Both the position numbers and the translations under genes were made by a program. Shown piece after piece: positions 6,871-14,370 of a stretch of DNA of 17,809 nt. The DNA is taken from positions 1 to 17,809 of the forward strand of contig CADCQC010000226.1 in the NCBI GenBank assembly GCA_902803455.1. Direction: 5' to 3'. The notes below the pieces were generated by a model. It worked only from the letters and a program-made list of their open reading frames with translations, ran no database searches and had not been told where the DNA came from. The stretch's first letter is position 1; each line of letters opens with the position of its first letter. Origin of the DNA: an uncultured Prevotellaceae bacterium (GTDB taxonomy: Bacteria > Bacteroidota > Bacteroidia > Bacteroidales > Bacteroidaceae).

Positions 6871-8202
6871 ATGAACTGGCAACAACTGATATCCACTAAA
6901 CGTCTGGGGCAAGAGCACCGTCATTTCGAGCGTCACGATGACCGCTCGGAGTTCAAGCGTGACAGCGACCGTCTGATTTTCTCAGCCCCCTTTCGTCGTC
7001 TTCAGAACAAGACCCAGGTGTTTCCTCTCCCTGGCAGTGTATTTGTGCATAACCGTCTGACTCACAGTCTGGAAGTGTCGTGTGTAGGGATGTCGTTAGG
7101 CAACGACATCGCCCTACGTCTTGGCAATCTTCATCCCGAATTGCGTGGCACTATTTTTGAGGAGATAGGCAGTATTGTCTCAGCAGCGTGCCTGGCACAC
7201 GACATGGGCAATCCCCCTTTCGGCCATTCCGGTGAGCGAGCCATTCAGTCATTTTTCATTGAGGGTCCTGGCTTGTGCCTACGCGAGAAGGTGAGTGAAG
7301 CATTCTGGAGCGACATCACCCATTTTGAGGGTAACGCCAACGCCTTCCGTCTGTTGACTCACCGTTTCAAGGGTCGCCGCGAAGGTGGTTTTGTCCTCAC
7401 CTATTCCACCTTGGCGTCGATTGTCAAATATCCTTACCCATCCACCCTCTCAGGAAAGAAAGGGAAGTTTGGCTTTTTCCAAAGTGAAGAGAGCATTTAC
7501 CACAAGATAGCCTCCGAACTCGGCATCACCGCATCTTCAGACCATCCGCAACGTTTTGCCCGTTATCCGTTGGTGTACCTTGTGGAAGCAGCCGACGACA
7601 TCTGCTACGAGATAATGGACATCGAGGATGCCCACAAATTGAAGATACTCTCTTACGAGGAGACATCAGCTTTGCTTCTCGGTTTTTTCGATGAGACGGT
7701 ACAGGAAAAGATGAAGAAACGCATCATCGATGAACAGATCACAGATCCCAACGAACGGGTTGTGTATATGCGTGCCAGTGTCATCGGATTGCTGGTACAC
7801 GAATGTGTCGACGTTTTCGTGACCCATGAAGATGCTATTCTCAACGGCACGTTCACAGGCAGCCTGATTGACCATATTTCCCAACAAGTGCACGATGCTT
7901 ATGTCAGATGCACGAAAGTATCGCGGAAGAAGATATACAACAGTAAGCCCGTACTTGATGTGGAACTATCCGGATATCAGATTATAGAGACATTGATGAC
8001 AGCGATGATCTCCGCCATCATGTCTCCTGAACGATACTACTCACAACAACTCATCAACCGTGTGAGCAGTCAGTACGACATCCAAGCCGAGGATCTGGAA
8101 ACCCGTGTTATGGCCGTCATCGACTTTGTGAGTGGCATGACGGATGTTTTTGCGCTCGACATTTACCAAAAGATCAAAGGCATCTCTCTTCCTATTGTAT
8201 AA
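6871..8202 (+). CDS. dgt: dGTPase-family dNTP triphosphohydrolase (HD domain)
   Basis: A 443-residue HD-superfamily enzyme that hydrolyses dNTPs (dGTP in E. coli Dgt) to the deoxynucleoside and triphosphate. The metal-binding HD signature is complete: H65 in RLTHSLEV, H110-D111 in AHDMGNPPFGHSGE, and D242 in VEAADDICYEI. The family block HFEGNANAFRLL (151-162) is also present, as is the N-terminal RDRDRL-like stretch (KRDSDRLIFSAPFRRL). Length suits the bacterial Dgt-type subfamily; exact nucleotide preference and allosteric control cannot be read from sequence. Transcribed alone, divergent from dut, and its stop is one nt from the stop of the convergent beta-helix gene. I see no terminator-like hairpin at its end. 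Confidence 0.92.
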   Translation: MNWQQLISTKRLGQEHRHFERHDDRSEFKRDSDRLIFSAPFRRLQNKTQVFPLPGSVFVHNRLTHSLEVSCVGMSLGNDIALRLGNLHPELRGTIFEEIGSIVSAACLAHDMGNPPFGHSGERAIQSFFIEGPGLCLREKVSEAFWSDITHFEGNANAFRLLTHRFKGRREGGFVLTYSTLASIVKYPYPSTLSGKKGKFGFFQSEESIYHKIASELGITASSDHPQRFARYPLVYLVEAADDICYEIMDIEDAHKLKILSYEETSALLLGFFDETVQEKMKKRIIDEQITDPNERVVYMRASVIGLLVHECVDVFVTHEDAILNGTFTGSLIDHISQQVHDAYVRCTKVSRKKIYNSKPVLDVELSGYQIIETLMTAMISAIMSPERYYSQQLINRVSSQYDIQAEDLETRVMAVIDFVSGMTDVFALDIYQKIKGISLPIV

Positions 8203-8203
8203 T

Positions 8204-10708
8204 TCACTCCCATTCCAGACGCAGATGATGGAGCATCGTCGTGCTCTCCCCGCATGTCCCGGTGTGCTGCAGACAGAACCCTCCGAAATCATTGGACTCA
8301 ACGGTGGCCGACAATGATACTTCGGTTTTGAGCTGCGTGTCGTCGGGTTGGTCGAGTGGTGTGTCGGTGGTCACATGAGCCGTCAACAATCCGTCATCAT
8401 AGGCGACGGAAATATGGCATCCTGTGCGATAGCAGATGGCACTCACGGGTGATGTGAGCGGTGTTGTCTGCCCGTGGTCATAGCGGATGAGCAAGAAGTC
8501 TACCGCCTTGGCATATTTGGTGGTACGGATGATCCTCAAGGCATAGCCTGTCAACGAACGGGTATCAAACTTCAAAGCCACATCCATATATTGTCCGGTG
8601 GCACTTCCGAATCCCTGTCCGGCTGTTTTGGTGGGATCGACATCCAGCGTCAGCCGCATGTTGCCTACCTTGTCGGCCTTGGGCGTATACATCATCCTTG
8701 CACCTCTCTGTGCTTGGAGCAATCCTTTTCCGACAGCCCCATTGAATCCCTCCCCATATTGCCACATCGGTCGGGTTTCGTCCACGCTCCAAGGATATGG
8801 CGCTGTGTCGGCGGGTTTATACCCATCCACGGTCCAAAAACCTTCTTTGACCGTTTTCTGCCATCCGCAAGGGAAATTGCTGAAATCAGTTTCCAAAACA
8901 GACGGGCGGGTCACTCTTTTCTGACGCAGTTTTTTGGGATAGAAGACAGTATCCCTCTCACCAAAGCCACTTCGGGCATGGCGTGGTGCGATGACAGCCA
9001 TCAGATATTTCCCTGACCAGTCGGGATGGATATTACAGCTACGCATAGGACCATCATTGCTGGTCGCCACGGGCAAAGGATGGCTCCACCGCTTATCATC
9101 AGCGACAAACCACGAAATGTCACTGTCATCGCCATGGTTGTCGGGAGACAGTCTGTATCGCAACGTCGCCACATCTTTCTCCAGGGTGATGAAAGGCTGA
9201 TGGGCCAAAGAAGGTGGCGGCAAGGGTTTTCCCTCAAGGTGCAGCGTCATGGCTCCCTGCAAGCCATCTGGGGTGGTGGCTTGCACGACCACATCAACAG
9301 GCGTGTCGTCGTCATCATCAGACACCAGTCGGCAACCGCCATCAGGGAGTGATGTCAGATGTAAGATATTTTCATACTTTTCATCTATACTCCATTTCAC
9401 CGTTTGAAGCGTCTCTGCAGCATAATCCCCATGCCGCCATTGTTGGCAGTTGATCAATAGCGGTTGTCCGTCGCCCAAGAGTGTCGCATGGTTGGGACTC
9501 ACCTTTAGACAGACAGATCGGAGCGCATTTTTTCTGGTGGTTTCGTAACCTGGGGGGCACCAACCATCATCCCCGGCGAGGAGATTGGCAATCTGGTATT
9601 CTCCATCCATCTTGAACGCTTTCAAAGCCTCCTTTCCATCAAGACAGACAGATGTGCTTTGTGGATTGCCCACCACATAGGGTTGTCCGTTGAATGTCAC
9701 CTGACTATAGTAGCACCTGAGATGCTCAGGAGGATAGGCTGTCCAGTCGACTTCCACGGGTCTCTCCGCATGAAATCTACAGTCAATCAAAGTAACAGCC
9801 CCTGGTGATTTACAAAAGTAGGTCTTTGTATTGTTTGATTTGAGATAGAAGTCGCAATCGAGCATCACCGCTCCCGTCTGCCTGGTGGTGTAAAAAGGCT
9901 TTTGTCCGTAAAATTCAAAATCACAATGCAGGTATACTCCATTTCCCGTGAGCGCATCATCTGTTGACTCCATGTGGCAATGATCAAACAAAATGCGTCG
10001 CGCCCCGTTGAGGGGGTTCATGTTTAGACGACTGATAAACCTGACGTTGGTAGCCACCACACGGTCACCATGACAGTAAGCCACATGTGCCTGCGTGATG
10101 GCATCACTTCTCCTTTTCCTGCCCAAAGAAGGACGGAGCGGGTATTCGAGATCCACATTACAATAGTTTCCCATGGTGAGATTGCGCACCATCAGTCCGT
10201 CTCCATGAAAGTCGAGCATGGTGAAGTTGCCCACAGCTCCTTGTGTCTGTCCGCGCTGTGCAGCCAGCACGACATGCTGTGGTTGGTCTGACAATCCTAT
10301 CAAGTGCAGGTTTTGGCACCTGATGGTCATGCCGAAAGGTTCACGCCCGTTGACACCTTCCCTCACCGTCGGATCATCCGGATCATCCACCCAATAGACA
10401 TTGGGTGCGATATAGACCACCATGGGCTGTTCGGGTGTGCCATCCTTTAGTCTTTCCACCACCTGTTGAAGGCTGTTGCAGAGATATGGGCTTCGCTGGG
10501 TCACCTCCCCGTCAATGGTGGCGTCCAACAAGAAATGGCAGTCATCGAGGGTGTAGGTTTTTCCATTATAAGAGAAGCTGTCATCACCGGTCACCACCAC
10601 AGGATGATCTTTGTCAAGAGGGGTGTTGAGTGGTTGCCCGTCATGCATACCAAATACAGTCACCGTTGTGAGACACAACAGCAACAGACTCCAATACCTG
10701 CAAATCAT
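8204..10708 (-). CDS. Secreted multidomain pectinesterase-like beta-helix protein
   Basis: An 834-residue exported protein. Signal peptide at 1-20 (MICRYWSLLLLCLTTVTVFG). Residues about 95-345 form a right-handed beta-helix resembling the pectin methylesterase fold: VVYIAPNVYWV matches the family's GxYxE start, QAHVAYCHGDRVVATNVRF the AVAL..GDRA..NCRF strand, and CHMESTDDALTGNG the GxxDFIFG motif, keeping an Asp where the family nucleophile sits. The usual QDTL motif is replaced by LNMNPL, so esterase activity is doubtful. Then come two Ig-like beta domains (about 395-490 and 500-590) and a C-terminal jelly-roll domain (about 605-834) of the concanavalin/LamG type, probably carbohydrate-binding. 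No C-terminal secretion domain is obvious. It starts 12 nt after the GlsB-like gene, suggesting co-transcription, although a functional link to lipid synthesis is not evident. No SusC/SusD pair is nearby, unlike a typical polysaccharide locus. Confidence 0.7.
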   Translation of the reverse strand: MICRYWSLLLLCLTTVTVFGMHDGQPLNTPLDKDHPVVVTGDDSFSYNGKTYTLDDCHFLLDATIDGEVTQRSPYLCNSLQQVVERLKDGTPEQPMVVYIAPNVYWVDDPDDPTVREGVNGREPFGMTIRCQNLHLIGLSDQPQHVVLAAQRGQTQGAVGNFTMLDFHGDGLMVRNLTMGNYCNVDLEYPLRPSLGRKRRSDAITQAHVAYCHGDRVVATNVRFISRLNMNPLNGARRILFDHCHMESTDDALTGNGVYLHCDFEFYGQKPFYTTRQTGAVMLDCDFYLKSNNTKTYFCKSPGAVTLIDCRFHAERPVEVDWTAYPPEHLRCYYSQVTFNGQPYVVGNPQSTSVCLDGKEALKAFKMDGEYQIANLLAGDDGWCPPGYETTRKNALRSVCLKVSPNHATLLGDGQPLLINCQQWRHGDYAAETLQTVKWSIDEKYENILHLTSLPDGGCRLVSDDDDDTPVDVVVQATTPDGLQGAMTLHLEGKPLPPPSLAHQPFITLEKDVATLRYRLSPDNHGDDSDISWFVADDKRWSHPLPVATSNDGPMRSCNIHPDWSGKYLMAVIAPRHARSGFGERDTVFYPKKLRQKRVTRPSVLETDFSNFPCGWQKTVKEGFWTVDGYKPADTAPYPWSVDETRPMWQYGEGFNGAVGKGLLQAQRGARMMYTPKADKVGNMRLTLDVDPTKTAGQGFGSATGQYMDVALKFDTRSLTGYALRIIRTTKYAKAVDFLLIRYDHGQTTPLTSPVSAICYRTGCHISVAYDDGLLTAHVTTDTPLDQPDDTQLKTEVSLSATVESNDFGGFCLQHTGTCGESTTMLHHLRLEWE

Positions 10709-10720
10709 AAAAGAAGAATG

Positions 10721-11731
10721 TTAGCGTGAATCCTTGTTGATGCTGATATGCTGAGACATCAGTTTTCCCACATCACCCGAAGGCAACTTGAGCGCCTCGG
10801 GATGCTCCCGGATGAACGAGTCGATATGCCTGATGCGTTTTTCTTCCAAGATTTCATCGACAGCGATGAGAATACCGGTCTCCTCCACATCACCAAACCC
10901 ATCATTGATGGCTGTACCAAACATGCGCATGGTGGGGCTGAGTCCCATATACGCATTGACAAGTGGCGGGATGTTGACACCCAACTTGCGGATCTCTGTA
11001 TTGAGAATCCTATAGTCCTCGCGCAGATCATCCTTGTTGAGGATTGCCTCCAACTCATGGATATCGGTCTCTATCTTGAGTGGATTCATCGGAGTGATGA
11101 GATGCTCCTTATCACCGAAATGCTTGTTGAGGAAGTAGAGGATCATGTCGCGCCCCTTTCTCAGATAAGACGGGTACATGGTCATCTTACCAAAGAAATA
11201 TTTCACGTTGGGCATAATGACAGTCAGTGCTCCCAATCCGTCCCACAGATTATCGAGAGCAAAGAGGCTTTTCGTCCCCCGACGGCTGCTCTGATAAGGG
11301 ATGGTGACATACGACCTGGCCAATTCGATGGTCTGTGGAAGATACTCCTTGATAAACTTCTCTGAGAACTTGAACATGTGGCTGGTGGCAAGGATCGGTT
11401 GTCCCTGTTTGTCAAAATCCACCTCTGTTCCCAACTTGTAGCGGTAGCCTCCGATGATTTCCTGCTCTTCCGGATTCCAGACAATCAGTTGTTTGTAGCA
11501 ATTGTCCATCACGTCGAACTCATCCAGATCGAGCGCTTTTCCCGTACCGCCTCCCGCTTCACGGAACACTTCCTCTCGTTGTCGGCCAATTTCCCTCACG
11601 ACATTAGGTGAGTCGTGTATATCGACGACAAAGATCTGGTTGTTGCTCTTATTTGTCATTCTCAACTGCTTGTCAGGAGTCAGTTCTTCCAATAACAAAC
11701 GTTTGTCTACGGGTGGTATGATTTGTTCCAT
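10721..11731 (-). CDS. GNAT-type N-acyltransferase, GlsB/OlsB-like (glycine lipid synthesis)
   Basis: A 336-residue soluble acyltransferase of the GNAT fold often annotated 'hemolysin'. Key blocks are FREAGGGTGKALDLDEFDVM (about 73-92), the core strand EIIGGYRYKLGTE, ELARSYVTIPYQ and LFALDNLWDGLGALTVIMPN. In Bacteroides thetaiotaomicron the homologous pair GlsB and GlsA makes glycine lipids: GlsB joins a 3-hydroxy fatty acid (from acyl-ACP) to the amino group of glycine and GlsA esterifies the hydroxyl. Resemblance plus an adjacent PlsC-type gene support this role; ornithine or another amino acid as acceptor cannot be excluded from sequence. The frame extends to an ATG at 11776, overlapping the previous gene by 26 nt; I prefer the ATG at 11731 because MEQIIPPVDKRLL is the family-like start and leaves a 19-nt gap. 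Confidence 0.8.
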   Translation of the reverse strand: MEQIIPPVDKRLLLEELTPDKQLRMTNKSNNQIFVVDIHDSPNVVREIGRQREEVFREAGGGTGKALDLDEFDVMDNCYKQLIVWNPEEQEIIGGYRYKLGTEVDFDKQGQPILATSHMFKFSEKFIKEYLPQTIELARSYVTIPYQSSRRGTKSLFALDNLWDGLGALTVIMPNVKYFFGKMTMYPSYLRKGRDMILYFLNKHFGDKEHLITPMNPLKIETDIHELEAILNKDDLREDYRILNTEIRKLGVNIPPLVNAYMGLSPTMRMFGTAINDGFGDVEETGILIAVDEILEEKRIRHIDSFIREHPEALKLPSGDVGKLMSQHISINKDSR

Positions 11732-11750
11732 GAGATAAGAATATTCGATG

Positions 11751-12578
11751 TTATAGTTTGTAGACGAGGTCCTCAACGTAAAGAGCCCATTGTGCAGGTG
11801 TCTTTGACTTGTCGAAAGTCTGCCAAGGTATGGGTTTTCCTATTGCCACCCGGAATGTCTGGTGCGTGTTGCGATACATCTCATCTACCAGATAGAGCAT
11901 CGCTATATTCACCTTGAGTCCCAATGTCTTGCAGAGGTTGGCAATACGGTAGAAACGGTTGGAGTTGCGCCCGCTGAAATGAATGGGCACCACATCGCGC
12001 TGTGTCTCCACACTTTTGGAGATAAAGGTCTTTTTCCAGGGGAGATCGTGTATCTGTCCTTTGATTTTACGTGAGCAGAGTCCTGCAGGAAACATCAGCA
12101 TGTGGTTGTCGCTGCTGAAACCGGCTTTCACCATTGCAGGGAAGTTTCGGCTCTGGCTGCCTGTTTTGTTGATAGGGATGCACAATGGAGCCAAACCAGG
12201 AAGGTTCATCAGCAAGTCATTGACAAGATATCTGAATCGCCCGTCGTAATGCCGCCCGATGACTGCGCCCAAAGCCACGCCATCCTCTCCACCAAGCGGG
12301 TGGTTGCTCACGAACGTGTATAAGCGTCCGTCATCCTTGTCGGGCAAGTTTTCCTTGCCTTCTATCTGTAGTGTCATGTCGAGATATCTCACACACTCTT
12401 CCAACCACTCCACACCTGTCTTGTCGCGACTTTCCCAGAGGAATCTGTTCACTTCATCCTGATGAAGAATACGTTTCAGCCAGTTGCGAGCAAAAGAAGG
12501 GACACGAGAGGCTTTGCTGCCCATCTTGTCCGCCAAAATTTTGTCAATGTCTATTGTTTTCTCTGATATCTCTGTCAT
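11751..12578 (-). CDS. PlsC-type O-acyltransferase, GlsA-like (glycine lipid synthesis)
   Basis: A 275-residue acyltransferase of the lysophospholipid/1-acylglycerol-phosphate family. The catalytic motif is NHPLGGED (92-99) with His93 and Asp99, so the His-Asp spacing is one residue longer than the textbook HX4D. A second family block is FPAGLCSRK (163-171), the counterpart of FPEG, and LVNDLLMNLPGLAPLCIPIN (118-137) is the substrate-pocket region. No strong membrane helix is visible, suggesting peripheral membrane association. With the GlsB-like neighbour it probably adds the second acyl chain to an N-acyl amino acid, giving the mature glycine lipid. It leads the minus-strand operon. A 19-nt tandem duplication copies its start codon to 12597 out of frame, so either ATG could in principle be used, but only the one at 12578 opens this frame. 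Confidence 0.82.
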   Translation of the reverse strand: MTEISEKTIDIDKILADKMGSKASRVPSFARNWLKRILHQDEVNRFLWESRDKTGVEWLEECVRYLDMTLQIEGKENLPDKDDGRLYTFVSNHPLGGEDGVALGAVIGRHYDGRFRYLVNDLLMNLPGLAPLCIPINKTGSQSRNFPAMVKAGFSSDNHMLMFPAGLCSRKIKGQIHDLPWKKTFISKSVETQRDVVPIHFSGRNSNRFYRIANLCKTLGLKVNIAMLYLVDEMYRNTHQTFRVAIGKPIPWQTFDKSKTPAQWALYVEDLVYKL

Positions 12579-12597
12579 CGTCTGATATCTCTATCAT
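12562..12597. repeat. 19-nt-period tandem duplication at the GlsA-like start codon
   Basis: TCTGATATCTCTGTCAT (12562-12578) and TCTGATATCTCTATCAT (12581-12597) are 17-nt copies differing at one base and separated by CG. On the coding (minus) strand each copy starts with ATG, so the gene's start codon and first five codons were duplicated; 19 is not a multiple of 3, so the two ATGs are in different frames. Confidence 0.9.
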
Positions 12598-12621
12598 ACA
12601 ACATACTCACCTGATAAGATG

Positions 12622-12629
12622 CAAAAGTA
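12622..12629 (-). promoter_or_regulatory. -7 promoter element for the gls-like operon
   Basis: The minus strand reads TACTTTTG, matching TAnnTTTG, 43 nt upstream of the ATG at 12578. Expected transcription start is near 12617, so both duplicated ATGs (12597 and 12578) would be in the leader. No TTTG at -33 spacing. The rest of the region up to mraZ (12630-12817) is strongly AT-rich and holds no gene I can support. Confidence 0.45.
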
Positions 12630-12817
12630 ATTTATCTTTTTTAAAAATCTGCTGATTTTCCACAAAAATGTGCAAAAAATCATCATTTTGTATTTTTCCT
12701 TTGTCATTAAGATAGATATTTGACGTGAAATCACTCTATTTTCACACATATAAAACCCCTCCTTCAGAGACCTCAAAAACATTGGATGACAAGTCCATTA
12801 TTTTTTTTGAAAAAAAG

Positions 12818-12852
12818 TGGGGAAAAATGGAGAAAAGTGGGGGAAAATGTGT
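12818..12852 (+). promoter_or_regulatory. MraZ box: four TGGGN-type units at 10-nt period
   Basis: Units start at 12818 (TGGGG), 12828 (TGGAG), 12838 (TGGGG) and 12848 (TGTGT), each separated by 5 A-rich bases, so the period is exactly 10 nt, one helical turn. MraZ of E. coli and Mycoplasma is known to bind TGGGN repeats with 5-nt spacers upstream of its own gene. Here the array occupies the -33 region and touches the -7 element, so occupancy should control RNA polymerase at the dcw promoter. Repression is the simplest reading; activation is possible. Confidence 0.85.
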
Positions 12853-12859
12853 AATTTTG
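12852..12859 (+). promoter_or_regulatory. -7 promoter element for the mraZ/dcw operon
   Basis: TAATTTTG is an exact TAnnTTTG match, 28 nt before the mraZ ATG, giving a leader of roughly 24 nt. There is no TTTG at -33; that space is filled by the MraZ box, which shares base 12852 with this element. Confidence 0.6.
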
Positions 12860-12887
12860 AACCCGATTTCAATGACGACGATTTAAG

Positions 12888-13367
12888 ATGCGACTTTTAG
12901 GCAACATAGAAGCCAAAACCGACGCCAAAGGCAGAGCCTTTCTGCCTGTGGCTTTCCGCAAGGTGCTGCAAGCAGATGATGGCGACGGCATGGTGCTCCG
13001 TAAGGATGTCTACCAACGCTGTCTGACACTCTATCCCATGTCATCATGGAATGAGTTGATGGACAGTGTTCGCAACCGCATCAACAGATGGAATCCCCGG
13101 CATCTGCAACTCTACCGCCAGTTTCTTTCCGACGTGGAGATTGTCTACCCCGACAGCAACGGGCGTATTCTCATCCCACGGCGCCTGACGGAAGCGGCAG
13201 GTATCGGTCAGAACATCCGTTTTATCGGTATGGGTGACTACATCGAGATCTGGGATAGCCGTATCGCCGGCCAACCCTTTGTCAGCCACGATGATTTCAC
13301 CCGTGAGATGGAGGCACTGATGGCAATGCCCACCTCAAACTGCGACAGTCAGGAGGATTTGCCATGA
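12888..13367 (+). CDS. mraZ: Transcriptional regulator MraZ
   Basis: A 159-residue protein with two tandem SpoVT/AbrB-like (swapped-hairpin) domains. The diagnostic DxxxR motifs are D12-R16 in TDAKGRAFLP and D89-R93 in PDSNGRILIPRRL. MraZ forms a ring-like oligomer that contacts successive TGGGN repeats and controls the dcw cluster; a matching repeat array lies directly upstream. It is first in the cluster and its stop overlaps the rsmH start by 4 nt (ATGA at 13364). The C-terminal 15 or so residues (MPTSNCDSQEDLP) are polar and look disordered. Confidence 0.95.
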   Translation: MRLLGNIEAKTDAKGRAFLPVAFRKVLQADDGDGMVLRKDVYQRCLTLYPMSSWNELMDSVRNRINRWNPRHLQLYRQFLSDVEIVYPDSNGRILIPRRLTEAAGIGQNIRFIGMGDYIEIWDSRIAGQPFVSHDDFTREMEALMAMPTSNCDSQEDLP

Positions 13368-14281
13368 TGAATCCAGAGACCGTCTACCACACCCCTGTTC
13401 TTCTGAAGGAGAGCATCGACGGACTCCAGATCCGCCCGGATGGGGTGTATGTTGACGTGACGTTTGGTGGTGGCGGCCACAGCCGCGAGATCCTGCGGCG
13501 TCTCGGTGAGCACGGACGGCTTTTTGCTTTCGACCAAGATAGCGACAGCGAGGTCAACCTGCCAACCGACGAGAATCGCCTCACTTTTGTGAGGAGTAAC
13601 TTCAGGTATCTCGGCAACTGGATGCGCTACTATCACATCGACCACATTGACGGCCTGCTGGCAGACCTGGGTGTGTCGGGCCATCACTTCGACGAAGGCA
13701 GCCGCGGTTTTTCCTTCCGCTATGACTCGCCTCTCGACATGCGCATGAACCGGAATGCCCGCCTCACGGCAGCCGACGTGGTCAACAACTACGCCGAAGA
13801 GCAGTTGTCCGACGTGTTCTATCTTTATGGCGAGCTCAAGAATGCGCGCCGTCTGGCTTCCGCTATCGTCAAAGCCCGCAGCACGGCAGCCATTGCGACC
13901 ACCTTTCAACTGTCGGAAGTGGTCATGCCACTCTTCTTGCGTGAGCGCGAGAAAAAAGATCTCACCAAGGTGTTTCAAGCCTTGCGCATAGAAGTCAACC
14001 ATGAGATGGAAGCTCTGAAGGAGATGCTCGACGCCGCCACGCGATTGCTTGCCTCCGGAGGACGCCTGTCGGTCATTACCTATCACAGTCTGGAAGACCG
14101 CATCGTGAAAAACGTCATGAAGTCAGGAAATGTAAACGGCAAGGTAGAAGAAGACTTCTACGGCCGGCGCACCACCCCGCTGAGGCAACTCAGCAACAAA
14201 GTGGTGACACCGAGCGCAGAGGAACAATCTGCCAATCCACGCAGCAGGAGCGCCAAATTGCGGATTGCCGAAAAGCTTTGA
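13364..14281 (+). CDS. rsmH: 16S rRNA (cytosine1402-N4)-methyltransferase RsmH (MraW)
   Basis: A 305-residue SAM-dependent enzyme that methylates N4 of C1402 in the decoding centre of 16S rRNA. Visible family features: the N-terminal HTPVLLKE motif (9-16), SAM-binding DVTFGGGGHS (31-40) and FAFDQD (54-59), LLADLGVSGHHFDEGSRGFSF (98-118), and the C-terminal VITYHSLEDRIVK (237-249). Length is typical. It starts within the mraZ stop; a second ATG immediately follows the first, so either of two adjacent Met codons may be used. An 89-nt gap containing a hairpin separates it from the ftsL-like gene. Confidence 0.95.
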   Translation: MMNPETVYHTPVLLKESIDGLQIRPDGVYVDVTFGGGGHSREILRRLGEHGRLFAFDQDSDSEVNLPTDENRLTFVRSNFRYLGNWMRYYHIDHIDGLLADLGVSGHHFDEGSRGFSFRYDSPLDMRMNRNARLTAADVVNNYAEEQLSDVFYLYGELKNARRLASAIVKARSTAAIATTFQLSEVVMPLFLREREKKDLTKVFQALRIEVNHEMEALKEMLDAATRLLASGGRLSVITYHSLEDRIVKNVMKSGNVNGKVEEDFYGRRTTPLRQLSNKVVTPSAEEQSANPRSRSAKLRIAEKL

Positions 14282-14294
14282 AAAAGCTACTGGG

Positions 14295-14319
14295 GGCATC
14301 CTGCCGTCAGGCAGATGCC
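14295..14319 (+). promoter_or_regulatory. GC-rich hairpin between rsmH and the ftsL-like gene
   Basis: GGCAT-C-CTGCC, loop GTCA, GGCAG-ATGCC: ten base pairs with a single bulged C and a 4-nt loop. It is followed by AAAAACACC rather than a T-run, so it is not a standard intrinsic terminator. It begins 14 nt after the rsmH stop and could act in RNA processing, message stability or partial attenuation. Confidence 0.55.
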
Positions 14320-14370
14320 AAAAACACCGAAGAAATGTTATCAATGGTAAACATGTAGAGAATTGTGCTA

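Noticed and set aside
12655..12663. TTTTCCACA, one mismatch from a DnaA box
   Set aside because: A single imperfect site with no cluster of boxes, no dnaA/dnaN and no other origin features.
12594..12782. 62-codon minus-strand frame in the glsA-mraZ gap
   Set aside because: It spans the predicted -7 element, is AT-driven in composition, has no promoter of its own and overlaps the duplicated start region.
13349..14086. 245-codon minus-strand open frame within rsmH
   Set aside because: Shadow of the well-conserved RsmH frame; no family motifs of its own.
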